Shown here one piece after another: positions 10,960 to 21,679 of a stretch of 64,000 bases of DNA. The notes under the pieces were generated by a model. The model searched no databases. It was not told where the DNA came from and worked only from the letters and a program-made list of their open reading frames with translations. This DNA is from Porphyra umbilicalis. Taxonomy: Eukaryota; Rhodophyta; Bangiophyceae; Bangiales; Bangiaceae. Each line of letters opens with the position of its first letter. Position 1 is the first letter of the stretch. The stretch spans positions 91,151-155,150 of the forward strand of contig KV918832.1 of NCBI GenBank assembly GCA_002049455.2, in the 5' to 3' direction. Position numbers and translations under genes: made by a program.

Positions 10960-11241
10960 CCTTGGCTCCCTACAGCCGAATGCTCGGGACCCGGCGGCCC
11001 TGCACTCATTCCGCTCGCCACTCCCTACCCACTCAGTCGGCCGCGTCAGGCGCACCCTCCTGGGTGAGACGCACCCGCGGTGTAAACCGCTGCCCGGCGG
11101 TGAGGCCCGGCAGTGGTGTGTGCCAGGAGGTGCGGCAGTCTATGGGGAGCACAGGCAATCCCGCCTGCAACTCCCCACAGCCGCCTAAGTGCCGAGGCCG
11201 CGGGGGGAGCACCGTGTAGTTGCCCCCCGCGCCCCAAAAAC
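10960..11241 (-). repeat. Second inverted partial LTR of the copia family
   Basis: Read on the minus strand, this matches the first two thirds of the 3' LTR, from the TGTT-like start at about 11241 (GTGTTTTTGGGGCGC) inward. It is more diverged from the 3' LTR than the 8277-8664 copy is. Together with the 3' LTR it forms a large palindrome of LTR sequence at 10530-11241. Confidence 0.7.
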
Positions 11242-11344
11242 ACCGCCGGCCCGTCGCTTTCCAGGGGTCGTGTCTCTAAAAAAAAGACCCACGATGACAC
11301 GTGGGCATCAAGAGATCGTGGGTGGGGCTACAAGAGATCGTGGG

Positions 11345-11510
11345 GGCTCGCTGGGGGGGTGTTGGGGGGGGGGGGGTTGGGGGGATTGGGGGGGTGCTGG
11401 GGTGGGGGGGTGCTGGGGAGGGTGCTAGGCGGGGGATGTGGGGGGGGTTGTGTGGGGGGTTGGGGGGGGATTTGGGGGGGGGGCTGGGTGGGGTTGGGGT
11501 GGGGGCGCAA
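11345..11510 (+). repeat. G-rich low-complexity tract
   Basis: About 165 bp consist almost only of G runs broken by single T, A or C (patterns such as GGGGGGTGCTGGG). Many runs of three or more G are spaced closely enough to form G-quadruplexes on the plus strand. The reading frames crossing it (Gly- or Pro-rich) are artefacts of composition. Confidence 0.85.
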
Positions 11511-11519
11511 TTTTGCGCA

Positions 11520-13267
11520 CAGCCGCGGTCAGGACCACCGGAGCAGCCCACGGCAGGTGCCCAAGCACAGCCACATGTCTGGCTACTGACGCAACGGTGG
11601 GCACGACGATGGTGACCTCATGCTATTTCCTCTCACGCGTTTACCCCGCCTAGCTCCTTCCCCCATAGTGCCAGCGCATGAACTCTCCCTTGTTCGCATA
11701 CTGGGTCGGGAGGGGGGGGCTGTGAGACAATGGCGGCGTGCGGGCAGTGACCCTTGCCTCAGATATTCGGGGCCCATGGAAGAGACCGTGCGCCAGAGGT
11801 TGTGACTAACAGACCGAAAAGCGGCCATCAACAGACAATCAGACAATGCTCATAAGAGAGCTTTCAATCCATGTATTTTAATTGAAATATCATACAAGGT
11901 CGCTGTCTTGGGAGCCGTGTCGGTCAGACTTCAAGGGTTCTGAGGCCTTTTAATAGTGGTCCCATGCAAGGTGCTGCGGCTGTGTCGTGCTGTACTCAGG
12001 CTGCACATCGTCTAGTCATTGAATAGAAAACTGTTGACCGCTGGACCTAATCAGAATAATCTAGAAGGTTCATTCGGACCAACTTCGTTCAGAGCTCACA
12101 TCGGTCGCGGGACACGCGTGAAGGGCAGCAGGAAGGGTGTCATACAGTCGTTCTCCAAAAAAATCTTTCAGTCCCACATGTTAACATGTCCTTCAACAGT
12201 TACACTTCGACCAAAGTCGACGGTTTTCAAGTTGGTTTCAGTGCGAGGCAGCTCATTTTCATGATCTGGTTAACGTTGGCTGTGGACCACCACGCTGCAT
12301 GAGCAGTGAGAGGCTGTCTTGGGACTCCCTCACGAGACGCACGGTCCTTTTCTCTGCCTCACTGCAGGTGCTTTGGCCCATTCAGACCCTGAATGCTGAC
12401 GTGGCCCCTGCAGCCGCTGTTAGGATCAGCTTGAGTGCGTCTGGGGCAACAGGACACAGGACTGTCGCAGTGGGTCAGAAACTCTGCCGCACATGTGCCA
12501 AGGTCAGTCAGCGTTCATTGGCCGCCTGGCTACGGCTCCCATGCTAGAATACTTCGGACCAATGAGCGCCCAGAAATGAGTATCTTCGGCAAGAGATGCC
12601 ATCAACAGTTCTCCACAAGTTACCCTCCCAGACGCGTCTGTGAGACGGGCTGAGTGCTCTTACGAAAGGATGGACCACGGCAGCACTTTTGTTGGCCAAG
12701 TGTGGCGCGCCTGTCCCATTTTGTACGAATGGCCTCAGGGAGCCGCGGTGCGCGCTCACGCCTGAGGAACCGCTTTGCGTGATCGCCCGGGATGCGGCGG
12801 ATTTTTCCTGTGGCCACTTCGATATGCCCTTGCAGTGAGGACAGGTCGCGTCGTGCGCGACGGCGTCAGAAGCACTGCTCTCATTCCCAGTATGCAGAGT
12901 ATCTAACGTGGTCACTGCTACTAGTTAGAATGGAATAAGAGGCGAAAGCGATGAAGCACTGAGAAGTCCGGTGTGATCGACGGACTAATTTCGTTTCGCA
13001 ACGCAGCGATCAAAAGACCTGTCGATGCCTCATAATTGTGACAGATTGGCTCCAAACCATTCTTTTCCGATATCGAATTCTAATTATGTGTTGCGCTGCT
13101 GCAAACTTGTGTGGCCCTCTTTGATTCATGGAAAAGCAGATCAGTCAACGGTGCCGTGTGTCCGATCGGAACCCCGCCACCCTGCTGGGGACGGTGGAGC
13201 CATCGACGATCTCCTTCCTCCCGACGGCTGTCCCCGTCGTGGACGTCGTTGTCGCGTCTTCCTCGCC
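11520..13267. other. No supported gene
   Basis: The composition drops towards ordinary GC after 11.8 kb. A minus-strand frame at 12544-12915 has a CPHC pair in its N-terminal third but no recognisable domain, and the other frames are short. No transposon ends were identified. Confidence 0.4.
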
Positions 13268-13847
13268 TCGTCCCGCATTGCCCCTGATGAACGCAATGGT
13301 GTCCCACGGCACGCCACCCGCGCTCTTGGTATGTGCTTCCGATCTATTGCTCCAATTGCACAGTTGTATGAGGGATGTGGGCGGGCACTGGGACCATCGG
13401 CATGATGAGCACGTGTCGCTGTGTATGTTTTTTAATTACGAGATGCATGAGTACGGTTTCGTACGTGAATGTTCTGAGGCTTTGTCCCCCCCCTGCTGTC
13501 GAGCATGGCTCGTTGAAGACTGCATCACCCGACCTTTCCTCGATCTCTTTAATTGCCGTGTCCCGCATTGCCCCTCATGCACGCAATGGTGACCCACGGC
13601 ACGCCACCCGCGCTCTTGGTATGTGCTTCCGATCTATTGCTCCAATTGCGCAGTTGTATGAGGGATGTGGGCGGGCACTGGGACCATCGGCATGACGAGC
13701 ACGTGTCGTTGTGTATGTTTTTTAATTACGAGATGCATGAGTACGGTTTCGTACGTGAATTTTCTGAGGCTTTGTCCCCCCCCTGCTGTCGAGCATGGCT
13801 CGTTGAAGACTGCATCACCCGACCTTTCCTCGCTCTCTGTAATTGCC
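13268..13847. repeat. Tandem duplication of a 290-bp unit
   Basis: Two head-to-tail copies of a 290-bp unit (for example ATGTGCTTCCGATC at 13331 and again at 13621) differ at only a few positions. The unit is not a multiple of three. Each copy contains the palindromic stretch ACGGTTTCGTACGTGAA. A plus-strand frame at 13553-14125 (190 codons) runs through the second copy but has no recognised domain. The near identity of the copies implies a recent duplication. Confidence 0.85.
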
Positions 13848-13849
13848 CC

Positions 13850-16800
13850 ACCTCTGGTGCCACCCCCCACGCCCTCGCCATGTTTGTCCGAATGCGACGT
13901 GTACCTGCACGGTCCCGCTGTGAGGTGTGCTCTGATATTGACACTGACATTGTGGGCGTGACTATGATATCTGGGACATTGTCTGTTGCTTTCGTGATCT
14001 TTGATATGATTGTAGGAACAGGTCGGGGACGTTTGCTCTGTGGTTGGGCTTTTGTTCAGCCCATTCAGATGCCTCATTCGGAGGAGTCCGCGATGCGCTG
14101 GACGGTGGACGTGCTGAACGTCTAGACGTGCGGATCGACGCTTCTCAAGGTCCCTGCTGTTGATGCTCCGTTCGAGAGGAGCGCAGAAGAGGGGGGCGCC
14201 ATTCTGTCATGTCTTTCATTTTGTTTTTCTCATTGCTCCTCTTCCCGTTTGCGACACGAATAGCTATGTCTATTAAACACGCTCTTTTTCACACCTCGAG
14301 TCATGATGGCAGGGCACACGCAAAGGCCAATTCCGGGCTGGCATCTTGAGTGCGTGAGTCATACACGCGCTTCTTCGAGAAACGGAGTGCCCGCGATGTA
14401 TCGACTTGGTCGCTGGTGCCAGTCCCCAACGACTCAACGGCTCCTAATAGCGCGGCACTAAGTTAACGACCGGCTTAGTCAACGTTTTGGTCCACAAAGC
14501 AATAGAACGACAACGGGGGTCACTTTCAGAATGATTTGTCAAGTAAATGTCTACAACTCCGATGCTGTGTAGGCAAGTCCTGGCTTGTGTGTATTCACAT
14601 TTAGCATAAATATGACGTCTCAATTGAAATTATGGCAGGCTTTTTGTTGCCAGTTGCTTCCGCCCACTTGCGATCACCTCACGGGCAACAATCCGTGCGG
14701 GAGGCTCCTATCTGCGCGCACATCACAGCTGCATACATGGCATTGTCCGGCACGTGCGTGTGCTCGTGAAGTACACACCCTCGCCTGAGTAGTAGCGACA
14801 GCGCAGCGTCTGTCACTGCACTGGTCCTGGTCTGACGCGTGTTCTGGCGACCGAGACCCCATGCACCGACACTGCCGTCGCCTTTGCCACCCCCACCCGC
14901 ACTATCCGTCTTGCGCACGCGCCGAACTCATTCCACCCCGCACCGTGGCGGCAACTGCTCATGGGTCAGCGGTTTGAGCAACGGGGCTCGTCGCCCGCGT
15001 CGCCAGCGACTACATGTGGTGCCGCCCCCAGTCGGCTGTCACGGGGATCGGGCGGGGCGGGGGCTCCAAAAGAGAACGCCTGCGGTGTGCGCACCATCCG
15101 TCCAACAGCCGTGAAGAAGTGATGGCGGCGACCCCAACCAGACCCTAAGCTTTTCGCCTCCGCCGTGATGGACCATCGGTAATCTGGTGATGACGGCTCC
15201 AAGAGCGTAGGCTGCCCAAGAAATCCCGCGACAGACAAAGACGAAGAGCAAAGCCCACTCGTTAGTGATTTCAATGCCTGCACCAGAGGTTCAGTGTTCG
15301 GGAGCACTGAAGACCCGTTCTCCTCACACGTCAACTGCAGGAATCGCACGTCGCGCAGACGCACTGGCCCGAGCTCCTAACCCAAGGCGACGCAGATTTC
15401 CACCATGGACGATAATGTGTAACGTACGACATTAAAACAACGTGGACGTGGAATGAAGCCCGTGCATGGAAGCTCACTGTGTGTGTGTGCATGAGATTCG
15501 TATACTTTCGAGACTACATATCAACAAAGACACTAAGCGCAACTAACAGCCTCGGGCGAACGCTTGTGGGAAGAAGAGCAAGAAAATGACACATATCCCG
15601 CCGCGCGCCAGCACGTTCGTCCCCCTCGCCAGCTACGCACTTCTTCCCACCCTCCACCGCCCACGTCAGCCACAGCGACGGCACGGTGCGGGAGCACGTC
15701 GTCCACCGCCCCTCACCCGCCGCCCCGTCCGCCAGCGAGGCCGCCGTCGCCGCTGCCGCCGCCGCCGCCACCCGCGGCGCGCGCGCCCTCCGCCGCGCCG
15801 CGGGTGTCCGTGCCTCGGCGGGCGCCGCCGCCTACACCGTCTTTTCTGGTGCCATGAACATTGGTTTCGGCGTCGGCGTCAGCCGCATCCACCGCCTCTG
15901 TGGCATCTACCGCCGTCGCGGCGGGCGCCGCCGCTGTATCCCCTGGCTGCGCGCCTATGACAGCTCGTCCACTACTGGCACCGCGCCGATCAAGTACAAC
16001 ATGCGGCACGCGGACCCTGCGGCAACCAGCGTGGCGGCCAGGCCAACGACGTTCCCGCTCTCTTCACGCCCAGCGGGTGGCGGTGAGCGTCAGTGGTGGC
16101 ACGGGCGGCGGTAGCAACGCAGGAAGTGTCGGAGGCGGCGGTCGACAGACCAGGGAGCGCCTCACACAGGAAGGCTCGGTGAGCGGGGTCGAGGCCGAGC
16201 ACCGACGCCTGAGGAAGGGAAAGGGAACCCGGCACGTGCGGCTGCGAGGAGAGTGGAATGGGCGGGGGGGGGGGCACAGCGGTGGCGGCGGCGGCTGCGG
16301 TGCCCGCCGCCGCCGGCCCACGCTCTCCGACGGTTGAACTCCACGCCATTCCGGCTGCGGCGGACCTGGGAACGTCGACCCCCCTACCCTCTTTGGCGGG
16401 CAGAGCAAACAGCTAAACCGTGACCCACCCCCTCAACAACTCCCCCTGAGCGCCGTCCGCAAGCCGTCCTCGACCCTCTGCGAGGTCCCGGTGGCGAGCC
16501 GACCACGCTGCCCGGGCCGCGTGCCGCCTCGCTGACGCTCGAAATGTGGCCCTCGGCGACGAGCTTCCCTCCGTCGCGGCGTCGGCGGCGGCCGCGATGC
16601 CCGACGCGCAGCGGCCGGCTCCCCCCTGCTACCGCCGCCCCAGGGGGGGAGAGACCGGCGGCCGCCGCCGGTCAAGCCGTGGCGGCTGCTCCGACGTCGC
16701 CTGTGACGCGGGGCGGTCGGGCGGCTGGCCAGCCGCCGTGGCGTCGGCGTCTCCCCCCGGAGCCCACTATCCGAGGACTGACGCGACATCATCGACGATT

Positions 16801-18480
16801 GGCTCGGCAACAGCGTCCCCGACGCCTCCGCCGCGGACCAGTCTGTGGCGGGGGGGGCGACAGCGGCGGGGGGCGACGCGGCGGCGGCGGCCGCCCCCGC
16901 CGCCTCTCGCCGGCGGGCGGCCGTGACGGCGGTGGGGGTCCCTGCTACCACGGCGGCAGCGGCGGTGGAGGCGTTCCGAAGACCGCGGGCGGCGGGCGTC
17001 GTGACCGTCACCGAGCGCGCGTCGTCGGGGCACGTGGTGCCGCCCGGCGTCACCGCGCCGAGTGTGGCGGCCGTCATCCGCGCTGTGGCTAGCTCGGCGG
17101 TCGTGAGGACAAGGTCGATGGCAGCCGCCAGGGCGTCATAGTCCTTTTCGTTGTCGTCCCCCCCTCCTATCCCTCATGTGGTGCCGCCTAGAGTTGCGTC
17201 CACCGCGTCGGGCGCGGCCCCTTACGACGGCCACAACAGCTTCGCCGCGCGGTCGACGTCAGTACACGTCCACGCGGGGCCCCCCGCCAGCCCCCTGCTC
17301 GCAAACAATGACGCCTCGCCAAGCGCCGCCGCCCTCCGCACGGACGTCCGCACACTCGCGTCGACTCTTGGCGTCAGGGCAATGCCGAGAGCCCCAGCCG
17401 ACGCCGCGCGCCAGTACGTCGCCGCAGCGCCCGCCGCGTCGCCTGGCCAGCACACTACAGCCCAGCCGCTTCCGCGGCGGCGGCACGGGTGGTGGCAGCC
17501 CCGGTCGGCGGGGTTTCTACCCCGCCGCCGATGACAGGCACCGACGGCGGGAGGTTGGGAGGCGCCATGACGTTCGCTTCCCCAACGCGGCGGTTAGACC
17601 CCAACCGCACCGCGACGGCCTCCGTCGCCACGCCGAGCAGCGTCCGCGCGGCGAGCCTACCCCCCCACGCCAGGGGGCGCATGCCCCCGCCCCTCGCAAC
17701 CGCCCGTCCTGATTCGCCGGCACCTGCCTCCGTCGACCCTGCGGGCGCCAACGAGACGACTAGAGCCCGCACGGTGGCGCCCCCCCCCACCGTGTGTGGC
17801 CACGCCTTTCCCACAAAAGAGCCGCAGCGTTTTTCGTGTTTCTATGCTTTTCTTTTCTGCTCGAAGACGAAGCACCAGCCCGTACTGTGCGGCGTAGCTC
17901 TGACCGAACCTCGGCATGGAGCGTTTTGCGCCCAGTTCGAGGAAGCGCCTCTATGTCCGGTGGTTGATGACAGCCGGAGCTCGTAGAATGTGACGGCGAA
18001 TGGTCGAGGTGGTTGAGCACCCTCTCGTCTTGTGTCTTCACTTCTTCATTCTCGGTACCCATTCTTCCAACTGCTTGTATGTATCTCTCAGTCCGAATCA
18101 AGACCGTCACTTTAGTCGGCCAAGTGCTTACTGTCCTTCCTTTACTGTTCTTTCGACTTGACCGTTTGTTCCTTGGCAGTTCATCGCGCTCAGATCACCT
18201 TGCCCTCAGAGCAGAGCAAGGGTTGAAGACCGCATGAGTCAGAGCAGCGGACTGCATGGCTGGTTCTCTCGACCATGACCGACGTACAGGGCTTCGGAGG
18301 CGATGAGGGCGATCATTCATTCCATGCGAACTCCATCGAACAGTTTTCGTGGCAGTACATGATCGCTCAGAAACTCCGGTCTGAATGGTCGAGGAGTACA
18401 AGCCAGTCCACTGCTTCTGCGTCATCTAACGCCAAGAGAGTCCAGAGAAACATCGCCATAAAAAGATGTCATCTTGTTTT
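13850..18480. other. No supported gene; GC-rich island at 15.6-17.8 kb
   Basis: From 14.1 to 15.5 kb there are only short frames. From about 15600 to 17800 the GC is extreme, and overlapping Ala/Arg/Pro-rich frames exist on both strands. The minus-strand frames at 16433-17077 and 17455-17814 could be pieces of a low-complexity protein, but no domain or start supports that. A dense run of G at 16263-16272 breaks frames locally. Confidence 0.4.
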
Positions 18481-18612
18481 CCCATAAAACAAGAGGGGCT
18501 ACTCTAGACGTAGGTCCCTAATTAGCAGGCACTCTGGTCCAGTGAAGAACCTCTGAAGACGCCCTGTGTCCCGCATTGGACGTTCGGCAACCTGCTCACC
18601 CTCTTCTTCATC

Positions 18613-19698
18613 ATGTTCGACGACACGGCACGGATGTTGGTCATCTCGTGGGTCTTGTTCGAAGACGTGAGCATCTCGGAGGCGGCCAGGCGCTTGATGT
18701 GCGACCAAAGCACGGCGGCTGCTTGGGTCAAGGCGTACAAGGACACCGGCGAGTGGTGGCCGGACCCGGCCATCCGAAATCGTCATGCGGATAACGTTCG
18801 GTTCGACGAGCACTTCGTCCGCGCCGTGAGTGCCGTCATCTTGTCGGACCCGGAGCAGCTGTTAGGTGAAATGAAGGACGTGTTTATTTTTTTATCGACT
18901 TTGCCTGGTTATCGCGACTCCTACAAGTGCTCAATTGCCACCCTCGACCGCGTGCTGCGGGCTGCGGGCTACTCATACAAGCAGCTCTACCGTATGTGTC
19001 GGGAACGTGATCAAGCAAGGCGGGAGGCATTCGCAAGGCTATTTTTGTCAATCCCCCTTCGGTGCCTCGTGTCGGCCGACGAGACCCACAAGGACGGCGG
19101 GGACTTGCGGCGACGACGCGGTCGGTGGCTGCGTGGTGCGCGTTACGAGTGCCAGTCGCGTGACCGGAGGGCGATGCTAAGGACTTCAACGATGATGGCC
19201 GTGTCCTACTCGGATGGGGTGCTTCACTCGGTCAACACCCCCACCCCTCCGTCCCAGAATTCGGACGATTGGCTGCTCTTCCTCAACGGGCTGCTCCCAA
19301 CGATGAACCGGTTCTTGCCTGGTCTACCGTGGAGGCTGCAACCAGACCGGTGCGTTCTACTATATGACAATGCACCTATCCACTCGGCGGAGGCGGATGC
19401 CTTCAACCGCGCAAACGGCATCTTTCGTCTTCGTCTTCCATCGTATAGTCCAGAGTTCCAACCGATTGAGGAGGTGTTTAGTGAGTACTCGCACCAGCTC
19501 AAGACGGCGCACCACTCGTATCGCGGGGTGCCCGAGGCGCTTCTACACGCAGTTGCATTGTCTAAGTTGGCTGCCCCAAACCTTGCGTCTCACTTTGAGC
19601 ACAGCCTGTTGGAGGCTGTTCGAAACGTTCCAGAGTTGTGTGGGCCTGGTGGGCCGTGGGAGGGTGTCTTTGCATCTCTGCCTGACGTGCGGGAGTAA
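18613..19698 (+). CDS. Tc1/mariner/IS630-type transposase
   Basis: This is a single-exon frame of 361 residues, the usual size for the family. An N-terminal helix-turn-helix region (about residues 12-50, with the ISEAARRL..STAAAWVKAYKDTG pattern) would bind the element's ends. The DDE catalytic core is complete. The first Asp is D156 in VSADETHKDGG, the second is D252 in LLYDNAPIHS, and the Glu is in the PSYSPEFQPIEEVFSEY block (E286 or E287). The D-to-E spacing fits the DD33-34E range of the superfamily. No stop or frame change interrupts the frame, so it may be functional or recently active. A downstream gene on the other strand converges on it, with stops 57 bp apart. Family-level placement within the superfamily is not possible by eye. 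Confidence 0.9.
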   Translation: MFDDTARMLVISWVLFEDVSISEAARRLMCDQSTAAAWVKAYKDTGEWWPDPAIRNRHADNVRFDEHFVRAVSAVILSDPEQLLGEMKDVFIFLSTLPGYRDSYKCSIATLDRVLRAAGYSYKQLYRMCRERDQARREAFARLFLSIPLRCLVSADETHKDGGDLRRRRGRWLRGARYECQSRDRRAMLRTSTMMAVSYSDGVLHSVNTPTPPSQNSDDWLLFLNGLLPTMNRFLPGLPWRLQPDRCVLLYDNAPIHSAEADAFNRANGIFRLRLPSYSPEFQPIEEVFSEYSHQLKTAHHSYRGVPEALLHAVALSKLAAPNLASHFEHSLLEAVRNVPELCGPGGPWEGVFASLPDVRE

Positions 19699-19754
19699 TG
19701 GGTCAAATGGTACAATAAAATAATCGTCTATCAGATGGCCATGAAAGCAAGGCA

Positions 19755-21504
19755 CTAACGGCGATGGAACGTGACCCACGACAAGACCAGGTCACGCAGT
19801 CCCAGTGGGAGGGACGACACATCCGGATGAGGCTCGCCTTGCTCGCCCCACTTAGACAAAATCAAAACTACGACATCCACCGCACTCACAGTCGAGCCGC
19901 ACACAGTATGACCACGTAGAAATCCTGAAACCATACCCCGACGGGCCTTGTCCACGAACGCAGCACGCTCAGAATCGTCCCCAGGTCCGAACGCAAATGA
20001 TGCCAGGTTCTCGGCCAAGGCAGCCGCGCCCAGCTGCCGAAACTCGCTGTCGCGTTGGCCTGTGGCTGCCGATTCGGTGCTGCCTGGCGCAGCAGGACCG
20101 ACTGCGCCGGCGGCCTCTGGAATCGGAGGGGGGGGGGGCGGTGCCTCTCCGGCGTAGAGGGCCCGCCTATAAATTGTTCAGCCACATACAAGAAACAGAA
20201 GAAAGGGAGAATAGAAAGAGCGCTGGCAACGGAAAGGAGGGTTAGAACGTCAGGTCACACCACAAGTAAACGAGGACACACACTTGAGCTGAATACCGCA
20301 CGTCCCGGCACAGTGCAAGCACGCTCAAGCACGCCCAGAAAAAATTAAACAACAACTCACACTCGGTTGGACGTGCTGGCCCCGCCCACGTTGCCGAGCC
20401 GGCCATCGATCCTGGCAACCTGAGCGATCCGCTTCTCCGCCGCAGTCTCCGCCAAACGCTTGCGAACTGCTCGGCGCACGACTGTCGAGTTCGGGGCCTC
20501 CCCGCTCGACGGCGACCCAAAATCGACGCCTGCTTGGCTCGCTCCGGCGAAAAGCAGCGCCACGTCACGCGGCATCCCGGCCGCCAAGCCAGTAGCCATC
20601 GACGAGTGGTAGACAGCTCCAAGCGGGTTACGAACCATTGCGGCTCGAGCGTTCGGACCCGATAGCGCCGTCGTTGCTCGAGCCATTATCGCTCCACGAG
20701 CCACATCTGTCTGCTCGGCGACGTCAGATCGTAGAGCGTCCCGACGCCGAGCCACTTGGGCTTGCGCTTCATCGGCGGCGACGGTCGCCGACCGAAAAGC
20801 AGCGGCCGCAACTTGCTTGAGGTGGGCGTCCGTAGTTTTCGCACACACCATCGATGCCACGTTCCACTGGACTCCCTTCTTCCGGCGAACCGAGAGCTTG
20901 CCTGTGGGGGTAAAGGAAAGATCAAACGCCTTTGACAGCGAAAGAGTGTGGGGAAGGTGGCCCTTTTGCAGACACAAATGGCAACTACGAAGCCACGGAG
21001 ACACAGAGAAACGAAAATAGATCAAGCTCGTGGTCAGAATATTGCTAGGTCGAGAAGGCCGGCAAACAGATCTCTCGACGATGACAACAGAAGGAGAACA
21101 TCCCAAACTCACTGTTTACTAAGGGCGCAACGCTTTACCCTTGCAGCCAAACACGTGCACGCCTGCGTCCGAAACGGAGCCGGCACGTTCGGGCTCGCCG
21201 TGCACTCACGCACGTTCGCCTCACACGTGCCGAAGTTGTGGGCATCGTCGGCAAATCGCCGGCGGTAGCCGCAAATAGAGCAAGCGTTAGCCGGCGCGGC
21301 GTCACCCTCGGCCACATCACCGTCAGGTTGATTGGCGACATGCCCACCCTTGTCCGCCGTCTCGGGACAGGTCCCACCAGCCAGATCAGGTGAACCGGTC
21401 CGGGTGTCCTCCTCTTCCGACGATGACGAACGCGTGCCGGCAGCGAGCCCGGCCGCCTCCCTAGCAGCCGTCAAAATTGGTTGGATGTCGCTGCTGGATG
21501 ACAT
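19755..21504 (-). CDS. Spliced gene of unknown function convergent with the transposase
   Basis: Three coding blocks lie on the minus strand. Block 1 (about 21504-21113) starts MSSSSDIQPILTAA and holds a Cys/His cluster (CSICGY..HNFGTC..C, then CTC) that could bind zinc. It ends at a strong GTGAGT donor. Block 2 (about 20901-20361) follows a pyrimidine-rich CCCCCACAG acceptor. It is Ala-rich and probably helical (VAADEAQAQVARRRDALR), and ends at another GTGAGT donor. Block 3 (20166-19755) follows a TTTATAG acceptor and joins block 2 in frame. It ends in VDVVVLILSKWGEQGE. The block 1/2 join does not stay in frame as I read it, so either a splice site or a base is off. No family was recognised. 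It may be the second gene of the mariner-type element, or a host gene next to it. Confidence 0.5.
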
Positions 21505-21679
21505 GGCGGGCGTGCGATTGGTCGGGGAGGGCGAGGGTCGGAGGAGAAAGGAGGATAGGTGGGGGGGGGGGGGGTGGGCTCAGCATTGGCAACGTGACGA
21601 GCGGATCTGTCGACAGAAATAGATTGACGAGAGGACGGCGAATCATGCGCCAATTGAGACGTGGAGCAAGACCCTCTTG

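Larger units (their letters stand above)
18488..21678. mobile_element. Possible extent of a Tc1/mariner-type element with two convergent genes
   Basis: A weak inverted similarity brackets the transposase and its convergent partner. Left, from about 18488: AAGAGGGGCTACTC, ACGT, CTAATTAGC. Right, read on the minus strand from about 21678: AAGAGGGTCTTGCTCC, ACGT, CTCAATTGGC. The match is imperfect, and no TA target duplication is evident directly outside. The proposed boundaries are therefore an inference, not a clear observation. Confidence 0.25.

Noticed and set aside
13128-14125. Plus-strand frames through the 290-bp duplication as a repeated protein
   Set aside because: The 290-bp period is not a multiple of three, and the two copies are read in separate frames with no recognised domain.
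15600-17990. Ala/Arg-rich frames on both strands in the 15.6-17.8 kb island
   Set aside because: The frames look alike in quality on both strands and lack conserved motifs, splice signals or codon order that would favour one.
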